DNA from: DATIXJ01 sp035518715
GTDB lineage: Bacteria > Bacteroidota > Ignavibacteria > UBA10030 > SZUA-254
DNA: 60,624 nt
Assembly: GCA_035518715.1 (NCBI GenBank)
Contig: DATIXJ010000079.1
Coordinates: forward strand, 1-60,624
Direction of reading: 5' to 3'
Positions 16,875-25,967 of the stretch are shown in pieces (within the stretch, counting starts at the first letter, position 1; every line of letters starts with the position of its first letter). The notes below the pieces were generated by a model. It saw only the letters and a list, made by a program, of their open reading frames with translations. It had not been told where the DNA came from and did no database searches. The translations under genes were made by a program, and so were the position numbers.

Positions 16875-18068
16875 ATGGATAAGCTCGCGATACAGGACAT
16901 TTCACTCCGCGGAAAAAAAGTTTTGGTCCGTGTCGATTTTAACGTGCCGATGAAAGACAACAACGTCACCGATGATACAAGAATCAACGGATCGCTTCCG
17001 ACGATCCGGAAGATTATGGCTGATGGGGGTAAAGCAATACTCATGAGCCATCTCGGGCGCCCCAAAGGCAAGAGGAATATGGAATTTTCCCTCCAGCCGG
17101 TTGCCCTCAGACTGTCGGAAATCATCGGGAAAAAAGTTCTTTTCTCTCCGGATTGCATCGGTGATGAAGCAAAAAAAATCGTGAACGGTATGGCCGGCGG
17201 AGATTGTCTTCTCCTGGAAAATTTACGGTTCCATCCGGAAGAAGAAGCAAACGACCCGAAATTTTCCCAGCAGCTTGCATCGCTCGGGGACGTGTATGTG
17301 GATGATGCCTTCGGCAGTGCTCACCGTGCACATGCCTCAACCGAGGGGATCACACATTTCGTGAAGCCTGCAGTAGCCGGATATCTCATGCAGAAAGAAC
17401 TGAACTACCTCGGCATGGCGGTGAGTCATCCGGTGCGACCATATATCGCAATTCTGGGAGGAGCAAAAATCTCCGGAAAAATTGATGTCATCCAGAATCT
17501 CATGAATATCGTCGATGCACTGCTGATCGGTGGCGGAATGATGTTCACGTTTTTCAAGGCACAGGGACTGGAAATCGGAAACTCTCTCCTCGAACCGGAT
17601 AAAGTCGATCTCGCGGCTTCGATTCTTGCCCAGGCACGACAGCGCAACATCAAGCTTCTTCTTCCGGTCGATACCGTGATTGCAAACCGGTTCGATAATA
17701 ACGCGGAAACGAAGCAGGTGCGTGTGACGCAGATCCCGGCGGGCTGGCAGGGTCTTGATATTGGTGCTGATTCTATTAGATTATTTACAGACGAGATCCG
17801 GCACGCGAAAACAATTGTCTGGAACGGCCCGATGGGTGTGTTCGAGATGGACAATTTCGCAAAAGGGACGGATGAGATCGCAAGGGCTCTGGCGGAAGCG
17901 ACGAAGAAGGGTGCAACGACGATAGTCGGCGGGGGCGATTCCGCGGCGGCTATTGCCAAATCCGGGCTCGAGAAAGCCGTCTCGCATGTCTCAACCGGCG
18001 GCGGAGCTTCACTCGAATTTCTTGAAGGAAAAGTCCTTCCCGGAGTTGCCGCACTGACGAACAAGTGA
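16875..18068 (+). CDS. pgk: Phosphoglycerate kinase
   Basis: Transfers phosphate from 1,3-bisphosphoglycerate to ADP. The 397-residue length is standard. Visible motifs are VRVDFNVPMKD and DTRINGSLPTI at the N-terminus, LMSHLGRPKG, ENLRFHPEEEAND, DAFGSAHRAHAST, LGGAKISGKIDVI, KTIVWNGPMGVFE and the ATP-binding VGGGDSAAAI with STGGGASLEFLEG at the C-terminus. AAAGG precedes the ATG. It is insulated from gap by a terminator; a TATATT box (16843-16848) may drive it. The rhomboid gene follows after 82 bases. Confidence 0.98.
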   Translation: MDKLAIQDISLRGKKVLVRVDFNVPMKDNNVTDDTRINGSLPTIRKIMADGGKAILMSHLGRPKGKRNMEFSLQPVALRLSEIIGKKVLFSPDCIGDEAKKIVNGMAGGDCLLLENLRFHPEEEANDPKFSQQLASLGDVYVDDAFGSAHRAHASTEGITHFVKPAVAGYLMQKELNYLGMAVSHPVRPYIAILGGAKISGKIDVIQNLMNIVDALLIGGGMMFTFFKAQGLEIGNSLLEPDKVDLAASILAQARQRNIKLLLPVDTVIANRFDNNAETKQVRVTQIPAGWQGLDIGADSIRLFTDEIRHAKTIVWNGPMGVFEMDNFAKGTDEIARALAEATKKGATTIVGGGDSAAAIAKSGLEKAVSHVSTGGGASLEFLEGKVLPGVAALTNK

Positions 18069-18150
18069 AACGAATCGGGTTTTGGAGATGTTGTATTGAG
18101 AGAGCGTCCTCCCTGGTCGGGTTTGAGGAGTAAGCGAAGTCCGAGGTATC

Positions 18151-19053
18151 ATGGCGTATTATCGTTATTCAAATTCAAGCTATTATCGACCGTCGTTTTT
18201 CGGCGGACTTAAGTTCTTCCCGCCGGTGATCAAGTGGTTGCTGATCAGCAACGTCGGCGTTTTTCTCTTTGAAGCATTGTTCGGAGTGCTCCGCCTGCAC
18301 GGCACTCCCCTGAGCGGTGCCGTTTTATCCTCGTTTCCCCTCTATCCTCTCGGTGACGGATTCCAGATCTGGCAGCTCTTCACGTACATGTTCATGCACG
18401 GCGGCTTCATGCATCTCTTCCTGAACATGTTTGCCCTCTGGATGTTCGGCATGCAGCTGGAAAACGACTGGGGATCGAGGAAATTCTTTTTCTATTACAT
18501 GCTTTGCGGCATCGGTGCGGGGTTGTCCAATTTGTTGATCGGACCGTTGTTCGGTCCCGCCGGCCCGACTGTCGGTGCCTCGGGCGCGATCTACGGAGTC
18601 CTCCTCGCGTTTGGGATGGTCTATCCCGATCAGCCGATCTTTATCTATTTCCTTCTCCCGATCAGAGCACGCTATTTCGTTCTGATTTACATCGGTATTG
18701 AAATCTATGCCGGTGTGACCGGCTCAGCGGACGGTGTCGCGCATTTTGCCCACCTCGGAGGAGCGGCAGTCGGATTTATTTACCTCATGATCGATCAGCG
18801 CCGGATCCCGTTTCAGGGCATCCTCGAGAAAACCCGCAACCGGTTCGTCAGATCCGGGTATGTGAACCAGTATTCGAAGAATGAACACGCACGTGTCAGC
18901 GATGCCCAGTATTTTGATATCCATGATGATGAGGAACGTGTAGATCAGGCACGCATCGATGAAATCCTCGACAAGATCAGCCAGAATGGTTATCAGAGTC
19001 TTACCGAACAGGAAAAGAAGATCCTTTTTGAAGCAAGCAAGAAGCTGAATTAG
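18151..19053 (+). CDS. Rhomboid family intramembrane serine protease
   Basis: 300 residues with six membrane spans between about 28 and 215. Rhomboid signature residues are all present: HGGFMHLFLNM (H83, H88, N92), GASGAIYG with the catalytic S144, and HFAHLGGAAVG with the catalytic H201. A roughly 85-residue soluble cytoplasmic tail follows, ending in a charged DEERVDQARIDEILDKISQ segment seen in rhomboids of Bacteroidota and relatives. These enzymes cut transmembrane segments of client proteins; the client here is unknown. It lies between pgk and ispG on the same strand. Confidence 0.95.
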   Translation: MAYYRYSNSSYYRPSFFGGLKFFPPVIKWLLISNVGVFLFEALFGVLRLHGTPLSGAVLSSFPLYPLGDGFQIWQLFTYMFMHGGFMHLFLNMFALWMFGMQLENDWGSRKFFFYYMLCGIGAGLSNLLIGPLFGPAGPTVGASGAIYGVLLAFGMVYPDQPIFIYFLLPIRARYFVLIYIGIEIYAGVTGSADGVAHFAHLGGAAVGFIYLMIDQRRIPFQGILEKTRNRFVRSGYVNQYSKNEHARVSDAQYFDIHDDEERVDQARIDEILDKISQNGYQSLTEQEKKILFEASKKLN

Positions 19054-19064
19054 ATTTTCTCATC

Positions 19065-20207
19065 ATGAACCTCACGATTCCGGTCCTCAACAATAACGCG
19101 ATTCAGGTGAACGATCCTGCGGCAAAACATCCCACCTATAAAGTGGGGATACGCCGGCAGACCCGGCAGGTCAATATCGGAGGCATTCTTGTCGGAGGAA
19201 ATGCACCGATCTCGGTGCAGACCATGACCAAGACGAAGACCTCGGATGTCGATGCCACCGTAACGCAGATCCGGGAGGCTGCCGACGCCGGGTGTGATAT
19301 CGTACGCGTAACCGTGAACGATAAAGAGGCAGCTGACGCGATCGGATCGATCGTGAAGAAATCACCCATCCCGGTTGTAGCAGATATTCATTTTAACCAT
19401 GTGTTTGCCTTGAAGGCCATCGAGGGGAACGTCGCAAAGGTACGTCTCAACCCGGGAAATATCGGTGCGCGTGACCGGATCGAACAGGTTCTCAATGCAG
19501 CAAAAGCCAAGAGGATACCGATCCGGATCGGGGTGAATTCCGGCTCGCTCGAAGAGGATATTCTCGAGAAACACGGGTATCCGACCGCCGAGGCACTCTA
19601 CGAAAGCGCCATGCGGCATGTCGGCATCTGCGAGGATTTTGGATTTCACGACATTATCATATCGGTGAAATCGACCGATGTGAAACTGATGATCGAGGCA
19701 TATCGGCTGGTTGCTCAGCGGACTGATATACCTCTTCACCTCGGTGTGACCGAAGCAGGCACGACAAGAGTCGGCACGATAAAGTCTGCCGTTGGTATCG
19801 GCACGCTTCTCGCCGAGGGAATCGGCGATACCATCCGGGTTTCCCTTACGGATGAGCCGGTGAAGGAAGTCGAGGTCGGCAAGGAGATCCTTCGCTCGCT
19901 CAGCATGGCATCGCGGAACGTGGAGCTCATTGCCTGTCCAACGTGCGGGCGTCTCGAGATCGACCTGTTCGGCATTATGAAACAGCTTGAAGATAAGCTG
20001 CAGGGCGTGAAAAAACCCGTGAAAATCGCTGTGCTCGGCTGCGTGGTCAACGGTCCCGGCGAGGCGAGCGAGGCAGACATCGGGATCGCTGCCGGAAAGG
20101 GCGTGGCAATTCTCTACCGGAAGGGCGAAGTCATCAAACGCGTGAAGGAAGATGAAATTGTGTCGACGGTACTGGAAGAGGTGGAAAAATTTCAACCATT
20201 AAACTAA
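19065..20207 (+). CDS. ispG: 4-hydroxy-3-methylbut-2-en-1-yl diphosphate synthase
   Basis: Iron-sulfur enzyme of the MEP isoprenoid pathway that converts MEcPP to HMBPP. The 380 residues include the TIM barrel start IGGILVGGNAPISVQTMTKT and the 4Fe-4S ligands C291 and C294 (CPTCGR) and C326 (GCVVNGPGEA), plus the family's conserved E333. It is the short bacterial form without the extra domain found in Chlamydia, plants and some Bacteroidota. It starts 11 bases after the rhomboid stop, so it is probably cotranscribed. ispD of the same pathway lies at 48514. Confidence 0.97.
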   Translation: MNLTIPVLNNNAIQVNDPAAKHPTYKVGIRRQTRQVNIGGILVGGNAPISVQTMTKTKTSDVDATVTQIREAADAGCDIVRVTVNDKEAADAIGSIVKKSPIPVVADIHFNHVFALKAIEGNVAKVRLNPGNIGARDRIEQVLNAAKAKRIPIRIGVNSGSLEEDILEKHGYPTAEALYESAMRHVGICEDFGFHDIIISVKSTDVKLMIEAYRLVAQRTDIPLHLGVTEAGTTRVGTIKSAVGIGTLLAEGIGDTIRVSLTDEPVKEVEVGKEILRSLSMASRNVELIACPTCGRLEIDLFGIMKQLEDKLQGVKKPVKIAVLGCVVNGPGEASEADIGIAAGKGVAILYRKGEVIKRVKEDEIVSTVLEEVEKFQPLN

Positions 20208-20222
20208 TCGCGAGGTATTGTC

Positions 20223-20813
20223 ATGATGAAGCTCGTTCTTCTGTTCTTTGCTCTCGTTCTTTTTTCGGGGAGATCTTCTTCCCAAATACCATCCGGTGAT
20301 TCTGCAGGTGTCATGAAGAGTCCGAAGGGTCTAATGGATTTCACGATGAAAACGATCGACGGTACGCCGCGGTCACTTTCCTACTATAAGGGAAAGGTCC
20401 TTCTCATCGTGAATACGGCATCACTCTGTGGTTTTACGCCGCAATATGAGACCCTCGAGAAACTCTATGAGAAGTACAAGGACAAGGGGTTCATGATCCT
20501 TGCATTTCCGGCAAACAACTTCGGAAAGCAGGAGCCGGGGACAAATGCCGAGATCAAGGATTTTTGCTCGACAAAATTCCATGTGTCGTTCGATCTCTTC
20601 TCCAAAATCAGCGTGAAGGGCGATGATCAGGATCCGCTCTACAAGTATATTACGAAAGACTCTCCCTATCCCGGAGAGATCAAATGGAATTTCCAGAAAT
20701 ATCTCGTCGACAAATCCGGCAACCTCCGGGCAAAGTACCTTTCACCTGTTGATCCCATGTCGAAGGATCTCACCAGTGAAGTGGAGAAGCTTCTGGCCGA
20801 AAAGGGAGCATGA
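20223..20813 (+). CDS. Exported glutathione-peroxidase-like thiol peroxidase
   Basis: 196 residues with an N-terminal signal peptide (about 1-21) and a thioredoxin-fold domain. VNTASLCGFTPQY holds the peroxidatic Cys at residue 69 (cysteine, not selenocysteine); AFPANNFGKQEPG supplies the conserved Gln (Q103); IKWNFQKYLVDK holds the conserved Trp-Asn. C115 could serve as a resolving cysteine, which would make this a thioredoxin-type peroxidase. Export to the periplasm is inferred from the signal peptide. It closes the ispG unit and ends at a terminator. Confidence 0.92.
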   Translation: MMKLVLLFFALVLFSGRSSSQIPSGDSAGVMKSPKGLMDFTMKTIDGTPRSLSYYKGKVLLIVNTASLCGFTPQYETLEKLYEKYKDKGFMILAFPANNFGKQEPGTNAEIKDFCSTKFHVSFDLFSKISVKGDDQDPLYKYITKDSPYPGEIKWNFQKYLVDKSGNLRAKYLSPVDPMSKDLTSEVEKLLAEKGA

Positions 20814-20838
20814 GCACCAGCGTTGTGGATGAAAACAG

Positions 20839-20867
20839 AAAAGCCCGAGCATGCGCCCGGGCTTTTT
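20839..20867. terminator. Intrinsic terminator between convergent genes
   Basis: A 9-bp stem (20839-20847 with 20858-20866) with a 10-base loop; it reads AAAA on one side and TTTTT on the other, so it can work in both directions between the peroxidase (+) and the E1 gene (-). Confidence 0.85.
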
Positions 20868-20890
20868 CATTCTGGACTATTCAAGCTGTT

Positions 20891-22987
20891 CTAGAATGCA
20901 GCCAGCTTGAGTGCCGCCTGAAGTATGTCCTCTTCCTGAAGAAGGATGGCTTTCTCAAGCACGCGGGCAAAGGGAACAGGCGTGCTCTTTGATGCAACAC
21001 GCATAAGCGGTGCGTCGAGATACTGAAATGCCTGTTCTCCGACAATCGAGGCGATTTCCCCTCCGAACCCTCCGAACAACGCGTGCTCATGTGCCACAAG
21101 AAGTCTGCCGGTTTTCCTGACGCTTGCCAGGATCGTGTCGACATCGAGCGGATTGATCGAGCGGAGATCGACAACCTCGGCCGAAACGCCGTGTTCGTCG
21201 GCGAGCTTGTTCGCAACGCGCAGGGCAAAGTGTACCGGGGTTCCCCACGCGATGATACTCAGGTCGTTCCCCTCTCGGCGTACGCGTGCTTTCCCGAAAG
21301 GTACGATGTGCGTTGCCGAGGGCCTCGGGGTTTTTGTGAAGAACTGGTTGTAGAGAAACTTGTTTTCCAGAAAGAACGTCGGACCTTTGCTCCGCATTGC
21401 CATGCGCATGAGGCCGACGGCATCATCCGCGAATGCCGGCATGACGATCCGCAGTCCGGGCATCGTTGCAAATGTGGCATCGAGACTCTGTGAATGATAC
21501 AATCCGCCCCCGATGTAACCACCCGAAGCCAGACGCATCACGATGTTCGGCGAGAATTGTCCGTTTGTCCGGTAATAATCGTGCGAGCACTCGATGAGCT
21601 GTTCCATCGCCGGCCAGAGATAGTCGGCAAACTGTGCTGCTTCAATAACCACCCAGATATCTTCCCGGTAGCGTGAGAATCCGTTTGCCGTTCCGACGAT
21701 GAAATCTTCGGCGATCGGCGCGTTGAAGACACGATCGTGACTGAATTCCTGGAGCATTCCTTTGGTGACGTTGAAGACTCCGCCTTTTTCGTGTGAGGCG
21801 ACATCCTGTCCCCAGAGAAACGTATTCTTGTTCCTTCGGAATTCTTCCTTCAGCGTCTCATTGATTGCCTCGCGGAGCGTTATGGTCGGCGCATCCGGAT
21901 TTGCCGGAATCGTGTGATCATCCTCCTGCGGCCGTTCGTATGCCGGCGGAATGACGAACCGCGTTGCCGTGGACGGATCGGGATCGGGTTCATCTTCGAC
22001 CTTCGCGGCTGATTCTTCGATGAGGCGCCCGTTCTCGTCCTCAATCTTCACGATTTCGTTTTCGGTAAACTCATCATGAGAGATCAGATATTCCCTGAAC
22101 CGGCGCACCGGATCACGCTTGATTGCCGCGGCGATCTCCTCGGGAGAGCGGTAAAGCTCCTGACGATCTGAATTGCTGTGGGAATTGATCCGTATGCATT
22201 CGGCATGAACAATTGCCGGACCATCTCCCGATTTCACATAGTCGAGCGCTTCCTGCATCCCGCGCCAGGAATCGAAGACATTCGTTCCATCCACGTTGAC
22301 GAGCTTGACACTCTTGAATCCCGCAAAATTCTGACCGATGTTTCTGTTTGCGGACTGCTCGGAATTCGGGACGGATATTCCAAAATGATTATTCTGAATC
22401 ACAAACACCACCGGAAGAAGCTCACGCGCAGCGCCGCTTACGGCTTCATACACATAGCCCTCCGAAGCGGCAGACTCGCCGAAACTTGCAAAGGCAATCT
22501 CATCTCCGTCATATTTTTGGATCGCTCGTGCTACCCCGACGGCGTGAAGGGCATGATTTCCCGTCGCGGAGGAGACATTCTGTATCCGGATGGCCGGCTT
22601 CGAGAAATGATTGCTCATATGCCGTCCCCCCGCGCCTACATCTGCCTGCTTGGAAAGGCCGTTGAGAATCATCTCTTCAACTGTTAACCCCGCCGATAAA
22701 CAGGTGACCATATCACGGTAATAGGGGAAAAGAAAATCCTTGCCCTGGCGGAACGAAAGTCCGAGAATCAGCTGGATCCCTTCATGCCCTGCACAGGAGG
22801 AATGATACGACCATCCCTTTGCCTGCCGGACATAATTCGCGGCTTTCTGGTCGAGTAAGCGACCCAGATGGATGAGTTGGTACCAGCGTTTGAGTGTGTT
22901 ATTGTGAACGGTGATGCCGTTATCGGATAACGGCTCGAGGGATAGAGATGGTTGGCCTGTACTAGTTTCGATGCCCTTTTCTGACAT
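20891..22987 (-). CDS. Fused alpha-beta 2-oxoacid dehydrogenase E1 (branched-chain type)
   Basis: 698 residues join both E1 chains: an alpha-like domain (about 30-330) and a beta-like domain (about 370-695), separated by an acidic Pro-rich linker. The thiamine diphosphate site reads FGESAASEGYVYEA to IQNNHFGIS (G170-N200), with Glu in place of the usual Asp of GDG; other fused E1 proteins show this too. The beta half has LWGQDVASHEKGGVF, APIAEDFIVG, GGYIGGGLYHSQS and VDLRSINPLDVDTI. It decarboxylates branched-chain 2-oxo acids or a related substrate and feeds a lipoyl E2 that is not in this window. A divergent promoter region lies upstream. Confidence 0.93.
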   Translation of the reverse strand: MSEKGIETSTGQPSLSLEPLSDNGITVHNNTLKRWYQLIHLGRLLDQKAANYVRQAKGWSYHSSCAGHEGIQLILGLSFRQGKDFLFPYYRDMVTCLSAGLTVEEMILNGLSKQADVGAGGRHMSNHFSKPAIRIQNVSSATGNHALHAVGVARAIQKYDGDEIAFASFGESAASEGYVYEAVSGAARELLPVVFVIQNNHFGISVPNSEQSANRNIGQNFAGFKSVKLVNVDGTNVFDSWRGMQEALDYVKSGDGPAIVHAECIRINSHSNSDRQELYRSPEEIAAAIKRDPVRRFREYLISHDEFTENEIVKIEDENGRLIEESAAKVEDEPDPDPSTATRFVIPPAYERPQEDDHTIPANPDAPTITLREAINETLKEEFRRNKNTFLWGQDVASHEKGGVFNVTKGMLQEFSHDRVFNAPIAEDFIVGTANGFSRYREDIWVVIEAAQFADYLWPAMEQLIECSHDYYRTNGQFSPNIVMRLASGGYIGGGLYHSQSLDATFATMPGLRIVMPAFADDAVGLMRMAMRSKGPTFFLENKFLYNQFFTKTPRPSATHIVPFGKARVRREGNDLSIIAWGTPVHFALRVANKLADEHGVSAEVVDLRSINPLDVDTILASVRKTGRLLVAHEHALFGGFGGEIASIVGEQAFQYLDAPLMRVASKSTPVPFARVLEKAILLQEEDILQAALKLAAF

Positions 22988-23029
22988 ATTGTTAAGAAAT
23001 TGTGAGAACGATGCTATCTATGATACTAT

Positions 23030-23057
23030 AAGATATCAAAATTTTTTTGTTAGGCAA
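23030..23057 (-). promoter_or_regulatory. Putative promoter for the E1 gene
   Basis: On the minus strand, TTGCCT (23057-23052), 16-base spacer and TATCTT (23035-23030), 43 bases before the E1 start, in the AT-rich divergent region 22988-23179. A TATATT box at 23065-23070 on the plus strand may serve the ymdB-like gene. Confidence 0.4.
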
Positions 23058-23179
23058 ATTTTTGTATATTTCAGCGCAAATTTCGAAAAAAGAGAAGGAA
23101 CACTCCTGGCACCTCCGGTTCCGGATCGAAAAAAAACCTGCAGAGATTCGATGTTGAAAATAACACTTTCCGTAAATTC

Positions 23180-23983
23180 ATGACCACAAAAAAGCCGCTC
23201 AGCATTCTGTTTATCGGGGATATTGTGGGGAAGCCGGGCCTCGATTTGGTGGAGACGCTCATCAAGAGTTACATCCAGAAGTACGACATTGATTTTTGCA
23301 TCGCGAACGGCGAAAACCTTATCGAGGGAAAAGGGATCAACGAAGAGGGCGCCAACAAACTTTTTGGCCTCGGCATTCATGTCATTACCGGCGGAAACCA
23401 TCTCTGGGATAACTGGAATGCGCGAAAACTCCTTTCCAGCAACCGAAATGTCCTCCGACCCCTGAACTACCCCTCCGAAAACCCCGGTAACGGTTTCGTC
23501 ATCTACGATCTCGGGGAAAAAGGCAAGGTCGGAGTTCTCAACCTGCAGGGAAGAGTCTATATGCAGCCGATCGATTGTCCATTCAAGAAGGGGGAATGGG
23601 CAGTCGAAAAAATACGTGAACAGACCAAGGTCATCTTTGTGGATATGCATGCCGAAGCGACTGCTGAGAAAATTGCACTCGGTTGGTTTCTCGACGGCAA
23701 GATTTCCGCGCTCGTCGGGACTCATACGCATATTCAAACGGCAGACGCGAGAATCCTTCCAAGAGGTACTGCCTATATCACCGACGTTGGAATGACGGGA
23801 CCGTATGATTCTGTCATCGGACTGAAAAAGGAAGTCGCCCTCCGGAGATTTCTTCACCAAACGCCGTATAAGTATGAGATGGGCACTCACGACGTGCGCC
23901 TGGCGGGTGTGGTTCTCCAGGCCGACCCGGAGTCTGGTCGCGCGTTAAAATTTGAGAGTTTTATGTATCCCAGGTTTGAATGA
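23180..23983 (+). CDS. ymdB: YmdB-family metallophosphoesterase (TIGR00282)
   Basis: 267 residues matching the length of YmdB, a dimetal phosphodiesterase that hydrolyses 2',3'-cyclic nucleotides and affects global gene expression in Bacillus. Metal-ligand motifs are present in order: FIGDIVGKPG, ANGENLIEGKGI, ITGGNHLWDN, VDMHAEATAEK, VGTHTHIQTAD. No clear Shine-Dalgarno site precedes ATG 23180, but upstream there is no in-frame alternative. folD follows after 28 bases and is probably cotranscribed. Confidence 0.93.
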   Translation: MTTKKPLSILFIGDIVGKPGLDLVETLIKSYIQKYDIDFCIANGENLIEGKGINEEGANKLFGLGIHVITGGNHLWDNWNARKLLSSNRNVLRPLNYPSENPGNGFVIYDLGEKGKVGVLNLQGRVYMQPIDCPFKKGEWAVEKIREQTKVIFVDMHAEATAEKIALGWFLDGKISALVGTHTHIQTADARILPRGTAYITDVGMTGPYDSVIGLKKEVALRRFLHQTPYKYEMGTHDVRLAGVVLQADPESGRALKFESFMYPRFE

Positions 23984-24011
23984 ACATCGTTTCGGTTGAA
24001 CGGATCCGGAC

Positions 24012-24896
24012 ATGATCGCCGCGCTGATCGACGGAAAAAAGATCGCTGACGAGATCAAAGCGGAAGTTCGTGAATCATCCGAACAGTTTCGGGCCGTCCG
24101 GGGGATCATTCCGGGCCTCGCCTTTGTCCTCGTGGGAGATAACCCTGCTTCACAATCGTATGTCCGGATGAAGGGAAAAGCATGTGAAGAAATGGGATTT
24201 CATTCCGTCACCGAGCGTCTTCCCGCCGATTCATCCGAGAAGTCGATCCTGGATCTGATCAGCCGGTTCAATAAGGATACCCGTCTTCACGGGATCCTCG
24301 TTCAGCTCCCCCTGCCGAAACAGATCAATGAGGAAAAAATCATTACCGCGATCGATTACCGGAAAGATGTTGATGGATTTCATCCCGTGAACGTGGGGCG
24401 GCTTGTGCTGGGCCAGAAGTGTCTGCGGCCGTGCACTCCCGCCGGAATTCAGGAGCTGCTGGTGAGGAGCGGGCACGATCCTGCGGGAAAACATGTCGTG
24501 ATCGTCGGCCGCAGCAATATTGTCGGGAAGCCGGTGTTGAACATTCTCCTCCAGAAACAGCAGGGGGCAAATGCGGTTGTGACGATTGCACACACCGGAG
24601 CGGGGGATCTTTCCCGGTATACGCTGCAGGCGGACATACTCATCGCGGCGATGGGAAATCCGGGATGCATCACGGGCTTGATGATCAAACCCGGAGCAGT
24701 CGTCATTGATGTGGGATCGAACCGGATTCCAGATCCGGTAGCCAAGAGCGGCTATCGGTTCACCGGCGATGTGGATTTTCCTTCTGCAGTAAAGGTCGCC
24801 GGAGCGATTACTCCGGTGCCCGGCGGCGTAGGACCCATGACGATCGCGATGCTCATGAAGAATACGCTCGAAGCGGCAATGACGCTCTATCAGTGA
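24012..24896 (+). CDS. folD: Methylenetetrahydrofolate dehydrogenase/cyclohydrolase
   Basis: Bifunctional C1-folate enzyme that oxidises 5,10-methylene-THF to 5,10-methenyl-THF and hydrolyses it to 10-formyl-THF. The 294 residues carry SYVRMKGKACEEMG with the catalytic Lys, GILVQLPLPKQI, KDVDGFHPVN, the NADP motif IVGRSNIVGKP and the C-terminal PVPGGVGPMTIAMLMKNT. It lies immediately after ymdB. The 135 bases after it contain a promoter for the kinase gene. Confidence 0.97.
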   Translation: MIAALIDGKKIADEIKAEVRESSEQFRAVRGIIPGLAFVLVGDNPASQSYVRMKGKACEEMGFHSVTERLPADSSEKSILDLISRFNKDTRLHGILVQLPLPKQINEEKIITAIDYRKDVDGFHPVNVGRLVLGQKCLRPCTPAGIQELLVRSGHDPAGKHVVIVGRSNIVGKPVLNILLQKQQGANAVVTIAHTGAGDLSRYTLQADILIAAMGNPGCITGLMIKPGAVVIDVGSNRIPDPVAKSGYRFTGDVDFPSAVKVAGAITPVPGGVGPMTIAMLMKNTLEAAMTLYQ

Positions 24897-24950
24897 GCCA
24901 CCGGAACGAATTAAAAAAAGATAATTCCGTGATTCGCACCAAACCTGACC

Positions 24951-24979
24951 TTGCTTCTCAACGCGTTTTTCAATACTTT
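24951..24979 (+). promoter_or_regulatory. Putative promoter for the kinase-glycosidase pair
   Basis: TTGCTT (24951-24956), 17-base spacer, TACTTT (24974-24979), 52 bases before the TTG start at 25032. Confidence 0.45.
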
Positions 24980-25031
24980 GTTGCCACGGATTTGAGAAGA
25001 TTGTTTTCCTAACTGCAGTCAGGACAATTTC

Positions 25032-25967
25032 TTGGGCGAACAGCAGCGTTGTGTGATCGGGATCGACGGAGGTGGTACAAAGACCCACGCCATACTCGTC
25101 GGCCTCGATGGCGGGGTGCTGGCGGAGGCATTCGGGGGACCGACCAACCTTCAGACCGTACCCATCAAGACCGCCTCATCCACGATATTTGATCTCATCA
25201 CGGAAACCTGTACCAAGGCACAATGTACCGCGGATGACCTGCAGAATGTCGTTCTCGGGCTTGCCGGTGCCGGGCGACCAGCCGACAGATCCGAACTCAG
25301 CAGCGCTCTCCTCGGACTTTCCCTCAAGAAAAAATTCCCGTTAAAGAATGTAACGATTGAGACTGATGCCCGCGTTGCACTGGAAGCGGCCTTCGCCGGT
25401 GGTCCGGGAATCGTGCTCATTGCCGGCACCGGTTCCATCGCCCTGTACCGCAGTGAAGACGGCAAACTCCTGCGCGCCGGCGGCTGGGGATACATCCTCG
25501 GCGATGAAGGGAGCGGCTACTCCATTGCGAGGGATGCGCTCAATTTCGTCATGCGGCAGTCGGACGGCCGCAGCGAGAAAACTCTCCTGACCGCGAAAGC
25601 GCTCGAGTTTTTTGGCGTCAGCCAGCCCGACGAAATTCTTGCAAAAGTTTATCACGAGCATATCGATCTCGCCTCGTTTGCACAAAAAGTGTTCGAAGCC
25701 GTTGTCGAGCGCGATCGTGTCGCCCACATGGTTATCGTGAAAAACTCCACCGAACTTATCGAACTTGTCCGGGTTCTCACCATGAAATTGCGTCCGCGAA
25801 AGAAACTCCCGGTTGCGTTAATGGGCGGTTTGCTGGAATCCGATAATGTTTATTCGAAGATGGTCAGGGAGAGAATCATCCATTCGCTTCCGAATGTTGT
25901 TGTGCAGAATCCGAAATTTTCCGCCGCGTTCGGAGCCACGATTATTGGCCTGAATGCATTTCGTTAG
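25032..25967 (+). CDS. BadF/BadG/BcrA/BcrD-type ATPase, N-acetylglucosamine kinase-like
   Basis: 311 residues of the ASKHA sugar-kinase fold. VIGIDGGGTKTHAILV is the phosphate-1 loop, LGLAGAGRP and TDARVALEAAF follow, LIAGTGSIALYR is phosphate-2, and GGWGYILGDEGSGY is typical of GlcNAc kinases. The start is TTG at 25032 with AGGA about eight bases upstream; there is no ATG in the right place. Its 3' end overlaps the GH3-beta-lactamase gene by 14 bases. That gene would release GlcNAc-type sugars, so this kinase probably phosphorylates recovered cell-wall amino sugars. Confidence 0.88.
   Translation: MGEQQRCVIGIDGGGTKTHAILVGLDGGVLAEAFGGPTNLQTVPIKTASSTIFDLITETCTKAQCTADDLQNVVLGLAGAGRPADRSELSSALLGLSLKKKFPLKNVTIETDARVALEAAFAGGPGIVLIAGTGSIALYRSEDGKLLRAGGWGYILGDEGSGYSIARDALNFVMRQSDGRSEKTLLTAKALEFFGVSQPDEILAKVYHEHIDLASFAQKVFEAVVERDRVAHMVIVKNSTELIELVRVLTMKLRPRKKLPVALMGGLLESDNVYSKMVRERIIHSLPNVVVQNPKFSAAFGATIIGLNAFR

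Noticed and set aside
19362..20195. 277-codon minus-strand frame inside ispG
   Set aside because: Antisense shadow; the plus-strand product has all catalytic cysteines.
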